Shown here piece after piece: positions 46,101 through 58,819 of a stretch of 64,000 nt of DNA (position 1 is its first letter; the number at the start of each line of letters is the position of its first letter). The notes below the pieces were generated by a model that saw only the letters and a program-made list of their open reading frames with translations, was not told the origin of the DNA and did no database searches. Source of the DNA: Engraulis encrasicolus. Taxonomy: Eukaryota; Chordata; Actinopteri; Clupeiformes; Engraulidae. Position numbers and translations under genes: made by a program. The stretch is from NCBI RefSeq assembly GCF_034702125.1, contig NC_085872.1, positions 27,310,634 through 27,374,633 on the forward strand, in the 5' to 3' direction.

Positions 46101-48343
46101 TTCAATTTGGTTTTGATTTGGCCTAATTATAATGCTCGCAAGCAGAAATTTGGTCACAACCTCAACACAAAATTCCCTGGACCCCCTGAAATCTCTGGTG
46201 CACCCCCAGGGGGTGCCCGCACCCCAGGTTAAGAACCACTGCAATAGAAGATCACCATGAATTCAGGTTCTTATCTTGAGCACCAGGCATACTGATTTCT
46301 CTGGCTCAGCCAGATCTATGTATTTATCCAATGGTGATATGACAGATCAAGAGTATCTTTCCCTCTCTGTATGATAAGTTTCTCAGTATGTTAATTATAA
46401 ATGATCATGAATATAGGCCTACCAGAACAATAACAGTATTAAGTGATACATTGTCATTGCACTGTTCTCAATGTAATGAGTGGATTGAAATGAAGTGAAA
46501 ATAGTATTATATGTATGTATTATATTATACTATTATTGCTTATACATTATTATATATCAATTGTATTATATTAAAATTATTATTATTATTATTTTATTTG
46601 TATCATTATACTATAATCTAGACAAACCTGCCTAATGGCAGAAAGTATTTTTGCCTTTAGCAGTGCAGCAAAGGAGATAATCTTTGAGAGGCACAAAATC
46701 TTGATGATGTCAATGTCAGTTGTTATATGTCAGATGTCAGTGATGATGGGTGATAGCATGGCTGCACTGGCCTATTATGTGCAGCTAAAACTGGTTTGAA
46801 GCCAACCGTTGGTTCCACAGCTTGATGAAGCAGTGTGAGACTATTCTTGTCATAGTCTGGCCATGCATCGTGGCCCATGCAGAGACTTATTGATGAAAAT
46901 GTTTCTCTCTGGATGTGCAGTGGATAAGTGCCTTCAAGCCAAGGCAACTCCTTTCACAGAAATAATTATTCAGAGGTGAGAACCCACAACATACCATTAT
47001 TAACATGGAATGCCTCGTCATCAGCCATTTTCCCTTACATAGTAGCCTGGTGACTCGTGACCAACCAACATCCAACTACCCCATTCATTTGGCAGAGAGC
47101 TGTTTTACGGAATAAATACTGAGATGTTGGTGTACTTTTTAATGTTCCATTGTATTGTGTATCCTCAGAATGTGTTGAATGATACAGTACATGCATTGGA
47201 TAATTTCACGATTGGGAATTCTGTATAATCTTTGTACCACTACACTACTGTTGATGTGTGTTACATTCAACTTACTGCCTATTATTCATTCACTATGTTT
47301 TCCCTTATGTGATGTTGCTAAGTGGATCAGTGAAGGGACCCCAGCAATCAATGCCCCGAATTTAAATTCAACCACCCAACATATTGTCTGTATCTGCAAA
47401 GAGAGTTGAACATCTAATTTTATGCTATTTGTATTTGTAGAGCTCTTAGCATAATTGTTGACTTGTTGAGGAAAGTCTCTACATATAGCCATTGGTAATA
47501 AACGACTGGGGCTGTGTCTTACGTAACATATTAAACAGGCATAGTGAATTGATGTGTTTGGTTGAGATGTAAAACTATGCCAACCCAATGCTGTCAAAAC
47601 TAATCAACATTGAACCATTTCTGTACAATAGCAGGCCTACAATGTCAGTGATGGGTGAAATACACTGTATGTACTGTATGAATACATTCACAGCCCTATC
47701 AGAGATAAGTACTTTGTAGATTTGGGGGAGTCACATTTGACTGTTGTGATGAAATCCAAAGTGGAAATACTGCACATGAGATCCAAAGTACTACTTACAG
47801 CTTATTGATATCAGGCCTGAATTAAGGTAAGGGGAATCGTACCTGTTGTAGTCACTTTGAACGTTTGTCCAAATGTATAGGGATCACTGGCAGCGTTGAT
47901 TGCCTCAGCGTAGGAACATGTATTATTGATGTTTTGGATGATTAAATCAAAGCAGCTATTTTCCTCATTCCTGTTGAACTGAATTTTCTGAGGGTCTCTG
48001 TTTTCATTTGTAATGAACCGAAACAGCCCATCAGAGCAGTATTGTATCCAAACTGATTTTCTACCGGTTTCGTTACTGGAGCAGTTGAGAGTGATGTCTT
48101 CTCCTGGTCTTGACATTATTGTTTTCACTCCCCATCCTTCAAGGTGTGTAGGAAGGCAGCTTAACAGACCTAAGGAATGCATTTGCATGTTTATATGCAT
48201 TTGCATGTTTATATTATGTGTGAAAATGCACCAGTCATCAACAAGTCTGACATTGTAATATGCTGTAATACTCAGGTTTTTGGAAGAAAATACGATTACA
48301 TAAAAGTTTACTTACAAAGTAGTGTAGTAGCCGTGATGCCCAT
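42548..48343 (-). CDS. IgR4: V-domain Ig receptor with two ITIM-type motifs
   Basis: Paralogue of IgR3. Exons: 48343-48316, 48169-47843, 43364-43206, 43015-42948, 42676-42548; phases 1,1,1,0; about 236 residues. The leader is MGITATTLLCLLSCLPTHLEG. The V domain repeats the four-Cys pattern (ITLNC, WIQYC, NSCFDL, NTCSY) and ends in FGQTFKV. The stalk/TM exon is almost identical to IgR3. The tail carries LHYAEL (Tyr about 200) and VTYAGV (Tyr about 226), both fitting (I/V/L/S)xYxx(I/V/L), so IgR4 keeps the second motif that IgR3 weakens by one Val-to-Ala change. Intron 2 is about 4.5 kb, against 0.75 kb in IgR3, because of later insertions including MITEs at 44.6-46.2 kb. All exons are open and in phase, so the gene is probably functional despite the long intron. 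Confidence 0.78.
43019..43128. repeat. (CA)n in IgR4 intron 3
   Basis: Counterpart of 37737-37841, also starting within a few bases of the exon 4 acceptor. Confidence 0.97.
44577..45096. mobile_element. piggyBac-like foldback MITE
   Basis: Inverted ends AGGGGAAATCC ... GGATTTCCCCT with TTAA at both borders (44573-44576, 45097-45100). Subterminal arms TTAAATAGTGTTAAAACATG pair with their complement. Lies in IgR4 intron 2. Confidence 0.85.
45425..45520. repeat. inverted copy of an inner part of the neighbouring MITE
   Basis: CATCAGACTTATGCATTGAT ... TGAATAAATCTTCAAC is the reverse complement of 44905-45005. It suggests a rearranged second copy of the foldback element. Confidence 0.7.
45746..45764. 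repeat. poly-C run
   Basis: Homopolymer of about 19 C in IgR4 intron 2. Confidence 0.9.
45931..46241. mobile_element. hAT-type MITE
   Basis: CAGTGGTTCTTAACCT at the left pairs with AGGTTAAGAACCACTG at the right. The 8-bp flanks CAATAGAG and CAATAGAA agree at 7 of 8 positions, as for hAT target duplications. Lies in IgR4 intron 2. Confidence 0.88.
46242..47842. other. rest of IgR4 intron 2, no gene recognised
   Basis: AT-rich, with ATTATT runs near 46580. Absent from the matching intron of IgR3, so it is sequence gained here or lost there. Confidence 0.55.
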
Positions 48344-48516
48344 CGTTATGGCCTGCGCTTGTGAATGAGCAGAGGCGGTCTTTGAAAGAATACCGAGCAG
48401 AAGTCAGAGGGTGGTTCAGTTAAAGCCATTGGCTGTTAGTGCTCATATAGGCTACCATGTGTTTAGTGAGGTGTCATTAAACCATGACCTCATCACGAAC
48501 AGTGAAGGCTCATCAA

Positions 48517-48715
48517 CAGTGGTGTAGAACGCAGGTATACTGTGCGCAGTATAGGCCTACCCACCTCAAAATTATAGGGATTTCAGTATACCCACTTAAA
48601 ATTGATTGATCCATTATTTAGAATAACACAAATATATACAGTATAGACCTACCCACCTACAAAAAGTGCTCAAATATACAGTATACCCACCACAAAAAAG
48701 TAGACTACACCACTG
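48517..48715. mobile_element. hAT-type MITE in duplication unit B only
   Basis: Same family as 36718-36897, reversed. The 8-bp duplication CTCATCAA is exact on both sides. Unit A has the uninterrupted site near 39430. Confidence 0.9.
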
Positions 48716-50131
48716 CTCATCAAGATCCCATAGTACCCGACGTGAGGAATTAGAACTGATTTGAAATGATTATAACCTGCAATAGTATATATACACTACA
48801 TTAGCAACAAACACTTCCACAGGTTAAGAGCACAGTTTTTGGTATGGTATTACCAAAGATTTTCTTAATTCTAACAATAGACCGTCTCTGGTATTACAAC
48901 AACTCAGAAAGCCAAGGGATGCTGCAGCGTTAGATTATGTCATGGTGAAGGTTATGATGGGACAGTCAAAAAATGATGGCCAGGAACTCAATCTGGAGCA
49001 AAATAAGACTGGATGTTATATAAGGCACTTGATTTGGAGAAATATAACACCTTCCTGACTACAATCGTTGCAATACTTTTATTGGTAATATTGATTGTTT
49101 CAGCTGTTTTTATTTCTGTTTTGCTGAATTTGCATCAACAATTGCCACAATTAGAATGCAGTTTAAGATACGACATGATTCTGTGCACATCTGGTACATC
49201 AACAAGGAAGTGTTGATTCTAAAAACTGTGAGTCACAGAAAATGTTATATCTTAACTTTAAATCTTAATCTTAATGTGTACAACAAAATGGATGTTTCAA
49301 ACAAACTATTTGTTCAATCACTGAACAAATCAATATAATTAGGATGTTTTATAATTCATTCATTGTGGAAGACACGCAACCACTGTCTTTATTAAAGGAA
49401 AACAAAAATGTTAATTTTATCATGGCCATGTGTCATTTTCACATGGGTGGTCACGTTAAAGATTTAAAGCCGATAAATATGACTGCATTTAACGCATTCA
49501 CTGCTCAAGCTATTTAGCCTTTACCCAATTTCTTCAGTGCTCAAAAAGGACATTGTCAGTTCTGTCAGCTAACATGGTAGAAGTACTTGTTTTTCCAGTA
49601 TCTGACCAATAGTTTACTGAGAGACAGGACGTTCTGTTTTGTTTGTGCGTGCTATGAGAGTAGAGGCCTGCACCACACTGGTGCTAGGGGTGATTGTGGG
49701 TTTCCTGTGTTTTATGCACAGCTTAATTTCTCACTTCATATATTGGCATTGCATCTATTGTAGCTATTGTCAGACTTTCCGTTACTAACCACACATGTTT
49801 CCATGGGTCTGGTCATTCGAGCTATTTGAGGATAGTGGTAGGTGGGGTGCAGTAGACTATGGCAGGGCTTTGTATGGCTACTCCTGCAGTTGAAAATGCT
49901 AGTGCTTTGTTTAGCTTTTCGTTCCTTTGTCATGTCTTGTTACTTTGTCATTAAAAAGTGGTAATACTTCCTGCTCTCCCCAGCAAGAAGAGTATAGAGT
50001 AACATTTATTAATCCCGGAGGAAATGAAGATGTCTCGTAGCATAATATAAATACTACAATACTCAAGATATTATACACACCCATGAATATTTTCATATAG
50101 CACACAATTACAAACATTTAGCCATTGGCAG

Positions 50132-50257
<126 letters not shown>

Positions 50258-50687
50258 CTGCAGCAAGTGTCAAAGGCAACCTGTCTGTATAGGGTCTGAA
50301 GCATGGAGCTTTCCACCCGGTCCTGAAACTTGTTACTGACGATGCCTAGCTCCTCTCTGCAGTTGGTGTTAAGCCAACCATGCAGATATCCTTAAACTTT
50401 TCCTAACAACTGCGTGCAGAGGTCTTGTCTGTCCACCACAGTTGCCTGGTAAGACCCAGTACCACAACTCAACCTCCTCACATAGTTCTCTGCATTTGGT
50501 GCCTGATACTTCAGTCTTCAGTGGTCTGCTCTACTGTTCACTTCTGGCCCTGTTGCTGAAAGCTGTTAAAGCGTTGCTCTGCTCTGTTCTGAAAAGTATA
50601 CCTAGTCTGGCCAAGAGTTATTAGCCAAGAGGGCATTATAGGCACACCAGTTGCCTGTCAACACTAAGTGTTCACTAGTCAAATGTA

Positions 50688-51496
50688 AGCCTGTCACGAT
50701 TTACGATAAGTCAATAAATCGGACGATAACGTTTTACAAGAACGATCACTTTTCTGGCCCCGATAAGTAACGATAAGTTGTTTTCCCTCTCTCCCTTTCT
50801 CTACCGTAGCCGTAAGACTACTGATGGCGCGTTATAGGCCAACGCAGCCCAATGACGCTTAAATGTTGGTGTAATTTTAAGTTTCAGTGCAGTTCTGGTT
50901 GGAAAAAAGTGCATTGATCTGGCTACTTGCGTCTTTGAAATAGAACGCTGGTGTTCCCGCGCGTCGCTTAAGCCTCGACAAAGAATCAGCGCTAGAGACT
51001 GGGAGCGCAATATTCTTCCAGTCTCAGTCAGCGCATCTGCAAGTTCCTCAGAGAGGGGAATGAACAGCTCCAACACGGAGGCAAATGTTCATTTTGAAAC
51101 ATGCTCAGCAACCCAATATCCACGACGAAGACATGTTTGTGCAAACATGAAATAGTGGTGCCGTCGCGACAAACTTGCTCTGAGGCTGTTATTTCAAACC
51201 TCGCCGAGTTTCCACTGTTATTTCAATGCGCCTCCTACCCCGACGTTCGTTGTCTGTTCTTTTTGTGATTTTCGCTATATTTCTTGTTTATTTAGACCTA
51301 ACAATATGAGTAGGCAGTCCGCAAGCAAATCATGAAGATAAGATTTGTGGATTTAAATCTGTCACACCAGGAGAATGTGAACGGTTGAGCGCGCTACAGA
51401 GGAAACAGGCATGGCGACTCATAACTCATAAGAATCAATGTATGGGCGTTCATAAAGGACTTTAAAGTGCGCAGAATTGCAACTTGTTCCAGTCGA

Positions 51497-51571
<75 letters not shown>

Positions 51572-52204
51572 GGAACTTCTGCATCTGTTCATGCTCTTTT
51601 GTTTTTTGCTGATGTTGAAATGCCTTTAACAGGGCTGATTTGGGTTTTGACTGACAATTAGCTAGTAACAACGTGCATTTGTTTGAAATAAGCTGTCTAA
51701 CTTAAGTAATAATTTGTGAATTAACAATTTTACATCACACCATGGATAGGCCTATAAGCCATTCAGTGTGCTTGAGAAAGATAAATAACAGAAAATGTTA
51801 AAGAAAGACTATATAACTTACCGTAATAATAAATACAAAAAAAGCCCATTTAGAGCCTATTGTGCTCCATGAGGATGTATTTAAAAAGATATATATATCC
51901 CCCGCCGTGATGCTTTAAAAATGTGAAGGGGTGTAGTCACATTTTTATTGCATTTTTACGTCATTATATTGTTTGACACATTTCTTCTTGGAGCAGGCGT
52001 CAATCTTAATTATTTAAACCTCTGAGTCTGCTGGCCCAAATGTTACATTCAATGTTTCAAGAAGGAGGCCGCACCTTGCATAGCAGTGTTTTTTTATTGC
52101 ACATTATATTGTTTGAAAATGGCGAGAGAGACAATATTATCGATTATCGCAATAATTTCTTGTTATCGTTATCGTCTAGCAAAAATTGTTATCGTGACAC
52201 GCCT
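50688..52204. mobile_element. non-autonomous DNA transposon with GCCTGTCACGAT ends
   Basis: AGCCTGTCACGAT and ATCGTGACACGCCT are imperfect inverted ends, and AGTCAAATGTA is repeated on both sides (50677-50687, 52205-52215). ACGATAA-rich subterminal parts occur at both ends. It contains a GA microsatellite and no transposase. Confidence 0.8.
51498..51568. repeat. (GA)n microsatellite
   Basis: Pure GA run inside the transposon at 50688-52204. Confidence 0.98.
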
Positions 52205-52930
52205 AGTCAAATGTATATATTATTCTACTCTGGACTGCTAAAACGTAAAAGAAGAAGAAGGAGATGAAAGCATACACAAGGCTTGTGTCATGAAATACAT
52301 ATTAAAGTTAAAAAAAGTAACAAAAACATCTGTGGACATAAAGTGAGCAATATATAGCCTACTCTATGTATGTGAACACATTATAACTCACCAGCCAAAA
52401 TGGCTAGATGCTAATCTTATGAACCAAACACACGCTTAATGGGTCAAAGTGCCTAGTAAGTTGGTATTTTCTACCAGCCCAAATGAAATTTCACCAGCAT
52501 TTGGCCGGTTGGCTGGTGTTCATCTGGAGTCCTGTTTGTATATACACGTATACATAGTATACATTATAACTAGGAAAGCAATGTGTGCACTCATGAAAGA
52601 TACAGAAGGTGATAGGCTACAGAAAGAAATAGCATTGTGAAACAGAGAGAGAGGGAGAGAGAGAGAGAGAGAGGGTAAGAAGAAGAATTGGAAGCTAGGC
52701 GTAAAGGTTTGATGGTATTACCGTAAGCACAATTATCCATTTATATTTAACCATTTACAATCAACCACTCATTGCTTAGAGTTTTTGGGCATACCCACTT
52801 CATCACATTCTCATCTACGTATTTACCTGCAGCCAATAGGATGCCTGCATATTCATTTGGAGGTTGGTCGCTGTCCTATAGGGGGAGATGTTGTGGGTCT
52901 CTGCTTCAGCTGTGGAGGCCTACGGTCCAG

Positions 52931-54403
52931 GGGTGCATCTCTCAAAGGGCGAAGTAGCTAGTCGGTTAGCAACTTTGCAGAGTAGATACTATAAAAGTTG
53001 CTAACTCCTGTGTCTCGAACGTTAGCACACAAAGTAACTACTGCTCGGAGTAATGTGCACTCTGAAGTAGTGGTGACTTTGAAAGTGAGGCGCCTCCTAT
53101 CCGTATCTCGACAATGAAGTTGAAGTACAGCTGGAGTAGATCCATTGAGTCCAGACATCACCTCAGCCACCCCAAGTAACACACAGCGCTAGTCTACTTC
53201 AGAGCGTGACTCCACCCATTAGCTAAACTTGTAGTACATATTTGACCACAAATGTCTCAATATCTTTTAATCCTGTGGTGCAAAAGCGATGAAAATCAAT
53301 CGACATGCACACAAAGTGATGATACAGCTGCGAGAGTGTTCAGAACACAAATTCACGTCATGTCATTTGTTCGTGAAAAAAAAACGTCATATCCTTGGAA
53401 TCTGATGAATCCCAGACTAATAATATACTTTTAGCTGTATACCGATTGAATTGCGTCTCATTTCGATGTGTAATTTGTGAGATATTTAGATAAGAAAGTA
53501 TTGGTTACTCCCGGAAATGCACTGCCTTACGTGTGAAGTACTTAATTTTTTTTGGCGCGAATTTCATTTCATAGCCTAGGGGTATTTACGCTTGCCTATC
53601 AATGGGATGACGCGAGCCACGCAGGTTCGAAACCAGTGTGCAGCATGTTGACAACAACTCGTGAAATCGTGTTTTGGACCCTAAAGTGTAACACATTTTC
53701 CCTTGGCTGCACGTGTGTGTTGGTAATGCACAACATAAATGATCTATTTCTGCCAGATATTTCCTAAATTGTGGCACTGCAACCATGTGGATTCGAACCG
53801 GCGTGACTTCTGTTTTCCCATTGGGATGCAAGCGTGAATACCACTAGGCTATGTACTGAAATCCGCACGATTTTTTTAGAGATATGACACTTCAACAGGC
53901 GATTTTTTGGGAGTAACCACAGCTTTATTGTCCAAATATTTTACAAATTACACCTCGGAATGAAACGAAATCCAATCGGCATGCAGATAATACTGTATTA
54001 TTGGTGCGGACGGTGTCAGATTGTAATGCCACGGCCGTGTTTTTTCACAAATAAATTACAAGGTGTGTTGTGGAGGAAACAGCGGAGTCACGGTGTCGTG
54101 ACATCCAATCAAATGTGCTGGTGGTGGTTGTACATTATTGCTTTCTACTTCACGCACTGAATTTAGGAGGAAACAGCTGAATCATGACTCAGCCATCATG
54201 CATATCTCTTGTTGCTTCTTTGGTCACGCACTGCAATGCCAAGAAAGTAAGTAGCGGTGTGGACTCAGGAAAGCAGCCGCACTACTTTTGGCTTACTGTG
54301 GGAATAGTAAGGTTTCGAGAAATGCACGGATTTCGCCTTGAAGTAAGTAGATAACTACAAAGTACGTCTGTAGTTCAAAGCTAACGTTCCAGAATCGCAC
54401 CCC
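52931..54403. mobile_element. 1.5-kb imperfect palindromic element with two opposed tRNA-like modules
   Basis: Ends GGGTGCATCTC and its complement-like GAATCGCACCC. Inner arms pair: TTGGTTACTCCCGG (53500) with GGGAGTAACC (53910), and GTGTAATTTGTGAGATATTT (53469) with AAATATTTTACAAATTACAC (53934). Near the centre, TAGCCTAGGGG and GGTTCGAAACC (about 53573-53634) face an inverted TAGCCTAGTGG and GGTTCGAATCC (about 53790-53853). No protein frame. Confidence 0.7.
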
Positions 54404-55883
54404 AGAATTGGTGTATTGGCTCCTTCTATCCAGCCTTCGCCACCGAGAGTAATGCAGAGGGTCTCTGCTTCAGACAGTCGTCGAGGCCCTGGGTCAAAGG
54501 TTCACTCCGGTAGTCTGTGTGGTTGTCACCACCTCCGCGCCTTCCGGCCACTGTCACCAGTTGGTCCCCATCCTGTGAAGCGGGAAGGCTCTTGCCCCCC
54601 CCTCTATTGGCAGAATGTGCGCTCTCTTCATTGAAATTCTTTGAATCAGACAAGGGCCTGCGTCAAAGACAATCACTGCTGCCTACTTCCGTGTTGTCAA
54701 TAAATACTATAAATGTCATTTTGTCTATAGGGTCTTTCTGGGTAGAAATGTGAAGCATACAGTGGAAAATGAATCATAACAAAAGCCAATACAATTTGGT
54801 ATGGGATGTTATGGTCAAATACATGTATGCGTGCATATGCCACCACATATGCATAAATGAATATACTATGTACATGCTTGCACATACAGTAGTCTAATGA
54901 AATGATGCCATGCCCTCATCCTCCAGAGATTAAACGGAAAAGAAAAAATATATATAGACCAACACAATTGTATTCTAAACTGGACAGCACAAAGCTTCAT
55001 GATTTAGGTTAATTCTATATACATGTCCATAACTACACCATATGAATTCTTGCTTGGTTGTATGCCATGTCTGCTGCTATTCTGCGGTGACTAGTAGAAA
55101 AGGCTGCTGCTTTTAGATACTACTGGCAGTCATAGGGCAGTTTACAATAAGGTGAGAGGTCCAAGGCTGAACAAAGAGAACACGACAACAACAGGAAAAC
55201 CACAATCACCTCTGAGCTCATGCGAAGGCCATGCACACAACTATAGCCTACTGACGGGCTATTTCGTGGTACTTCAGGCAAGCACCTAAAAAGTTATTTC
55301 AACGAAATGCATCAATATACGATGAGATGAGGAGTAGGATTGAATACTATTGTAACACCACAACTAAGCCTGTATCACCGGTTTGGTGTGCCAGACGTCC
55401 ATTCTGGTGGCAGTGCAGCTACCTGGGTGACGGTTAATGACACATAATCATCAACACTTCAAATATATGACCTTCCCATCCTTTGCCCCTCTGATAATGT
55501 TTCAAATGTCACCCCATCGCCACCAAATTCTTTTCCATCACATTGAGCTATGGTACACTAATAACCAGCTGCACAGTTGTAAAACCCATTCTGGCCACTC
55601 TGTGGCAGTAGCACAGAGGCCTACAGCTTTGACAACTTCCTGACTGAGTAGCTTCACCTGAAATTCTGGGCTATATGCACTAACACACCCCTGAAACCCC
55701 TCAACACACAGAGGCCATGGAAAACAGATACAGTATAAGCATAAACCGGTCTGTATGTCTTTTACTGACAGAAAGGGAGCCTTTTAAAAGAACCTTGAAC
55801 CACCCCCTGTGGAGAAATACTGATTTGTGGATTTCCATCTTTGCAAAAGCTCACTGGAGTGTACGGGGTACTGGAGCTAAATG
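54404..55883. other. no gene recognised
   Basis: Short open frames only; nothing repeated or conserved that I can recognise. Confidence 0.5.
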
Positions 55884-56171
55884 CAGTGGTGTCAAAAGTA
55901 GAAAAGTAGAAAAGTTGAAGTAAATTCATGGGGTAAGAACAGCACTACCACATGATATTGCATAGCTGTTACATAATTTACTACATTGTACCTAATGAGG
56001 TAAATAGACTGTTTTGTCACTGAAAAACACTAAAAACCTAATAAGAACCCACCACACACTTGATCCAAACAGCGCAGAGTCCGCTGATTGTAAGACAAGC
56101 ACACAGGTCTACAGATAAGTTGTGTTGGAAGGAAACTGTTTCTTTTTTTACTTTCACTTTTGACACCTCTG
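55884..56171. mobile_element. hAT-type MITE
   Basis: CAGTGGTGTCAAAAGTA pairs with TACTTTCACTTTTGACACCTCTG near the right end; flanks GCTAAATG and GCAAAATG match at 7 of 8. Confidence 0.78.
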
Positions 56172-57463
56172 GCAAAATGTTAGGTCTTTGATGGCTTCAT
56201 ATGGCAGCACGAGTGTGTCTGTGACAGTCAAATACCATGGGAGAAGACATAAATGGAGCTCCCTTAGCGCTGTAGATGGTGGTAGCGCACATCTTATGCA
56301 AGCCACCACCAAACATCACAAGAAGAGAAATAGAAGGAGGGGACAACGCCCCCTTAGGAGACTGAACTTGAGCACACTCCTTTGCGGAGTGGGCGTAGTT
56401 TGGGATATCTTTCTCTAGTTAGAAAATCTTTGATAATATAATATCATACAGCCTCGCGAGCCATCCTGCGTACTTCCGCCAAAGGTTTGGCTCCACCACT
56501 GTAGTCTGGCCGTGCTTCTCTGTGGAGTGCCTGGAGCAGTAGAATTTTGATCGCAACGCCCCCCCCAGAAAACAGCCAATAATCGAATACACCCCCCACG
56601 TGGGGACGAAAGGGGGAGGACGCTCGTGACAATGACATACACATCTGCGCCAGAGCCATTGGTCTGCGCTATGTTGTTGTTGAGTAACTGCCAGCGATTG
56701 GGTGAGAGGTGTCCAATAATTTCAAGCCAACTGAGTGCAAACTTCCTGCTTCCTACAATAGCTTCAGAGCAAACAAATGCCAGACCATGAATACGAAATG
56801 AAATGGTAGTATTATGGGATGGTCAGGACCAGGCTAATATAATACAGCATTTCACTTCAGTTTTTTTTTCAAATTCAGGGCAAGGTGGTTTGTGATCTGT
56901 CCTCACAAAGTGGCATGTGGTTATTACCTCGAAACATAGAAAACTGTAACCAGACAGCAAGCAACAAGCACCAGCATATACACTACGAGCAGCGCCCTTT
57001 GATATATTTCCTGTGAAGGGTTTATTTGAAGTGCTTTCTGCAAAGAAACCTAAGTACAGTACACTTTACACATGCACCCACGCACTTCCACACGCATGCA
57101 CGGTACACACACTCACACATGTGTGCTCCTCAGCCATTTTGATCTATAGGCCTACATTATATTACATGAAGCAGAAACATGCATGGTTCCAAATGTCTTG
57201 TATTTCTTGTATTATGTGCACTGCCACTTCCAGGTGTTGTCATGAGTAAGCAAAAGAAATTCTTACACAGGGAAGCTGTGAGTAGGCCTGCCACTTACGC
57301 CCCCTATTCACTTACTGTATCCCTGTATCCTTATACATCATGTTGCCATAAGTCATACAGCAACATGATGTACAAGGATACAGGGACACAAACAGTTTGT
57401 CACACATCAATTACATAATTACAAAGTAAAACATGCAGTAAAATTAGAGTTGTTCACCTATAC

Positions 57464-57628
<165 letters not shown>

Positions 57629-57890
57629 GAGAGAGAGAGGGGGGGAGGGTTACAATGCAATAGTGCCAAAGGGTGAGCAAGCGTGTGTGATTACGTCCAA
57701 ATTGCAGGTTGGAGAGGGGAGTGCAATAGTGCAATAGTGCTGAAAGTGCAAAAAGTGCTAGGCCTATGTGTTGTTTATTTGAGGACTGTGAACTGTGCGA
57801 TAATACAATGTTGGGCAGCATAGACTACGTGTGAGGTACGGTAGGGAGGAGGGGTTATGAGTGAGGTGTGGATCGTATACTTGTTTGTGA

Positions 57891-58722
57891 TCAGGGCTCT
57901 AAATTAACACACGCCAACACGCCAAACACGGGTGAAAATTAATTTTGGCGGGTAGAAAAAAAATCCTACCCGCCCATTTGGCTAGTAGCGCCCGAGTAGC
58001 CTACAGTAAATTGTGAACGGTAAACGACGGCTTGTATGACAACGATACGGCGATATTTCCTACATTACCCATAAACACTCCCGTCATGACCCCACCCCAC
58101 CGTGAGCTTTCCGAAGCAGCAGCCACTCCATGCTGCTGTTGCGCGCGCTAGGAGAGAAAGCATTTCAGAGCTCTTGTGCGCTCTTGTGCAACTCTCCCCT
58201 GCTCCTGTCTTTCGCTCCACCACTTTTAACGTCACTATTATGCCTACTGTTACTATTAGCATTCACCGACACGACACACCTTGCTCTAACAGGCTGCCCT
58301 TTTAAGCTGCGAGGACCTGACCGAAGAGTTTCAATAACAGGAGTGTTGTGGAACGAAATTGCAACAAGGGCAGAGGAGGAGAACGGGCTGTCAGAGTAGT
58401 GTGAGCGTAGCTGTCAGTTGTCGTCTGAAATGTTTTAAATTCTGGCGCAACTAAGTTGGAAAGCCCACGCCATCGGAAAGAAGGGCAGACTTTATGCCCG
58501 TGCGAGAAGGCTACGTGCGCTACGTACGCTATGGAAGTAACAAAGGAAGTGAACTTTTCCGTGATATTATTTGCTTTTAGTTAAACATAGCGTAGGCTTC
58601 TTGTTATTTTGTCGCGCATGGTAGAGAAGAGCTCCTGGAGGAAATAATGGTGCCTATAGCATCATACTGTAGGCCACATGAACACACAATAGGCACACAC
58701 GACATCATATCCATTATTGCAC

Positions 58723-58819
<97 letters not shown>

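Noticed and set aside
17365..48343. Naming the receptors NITR outright
   Set aside because: Only one V domain is present, the J-like motif is absent or degenerate, and the minus-strand V domains have CD300-like cysteines. Motifs alone do not decide the family.
53573..53853. Genuine tRNA genes near 53.6 and 53.8 kb
   Set aside because: A- and B-box-like parts are present but I cannot fold clean acceptor and anticodon arms; they look like SINE heads or tRNA relics.
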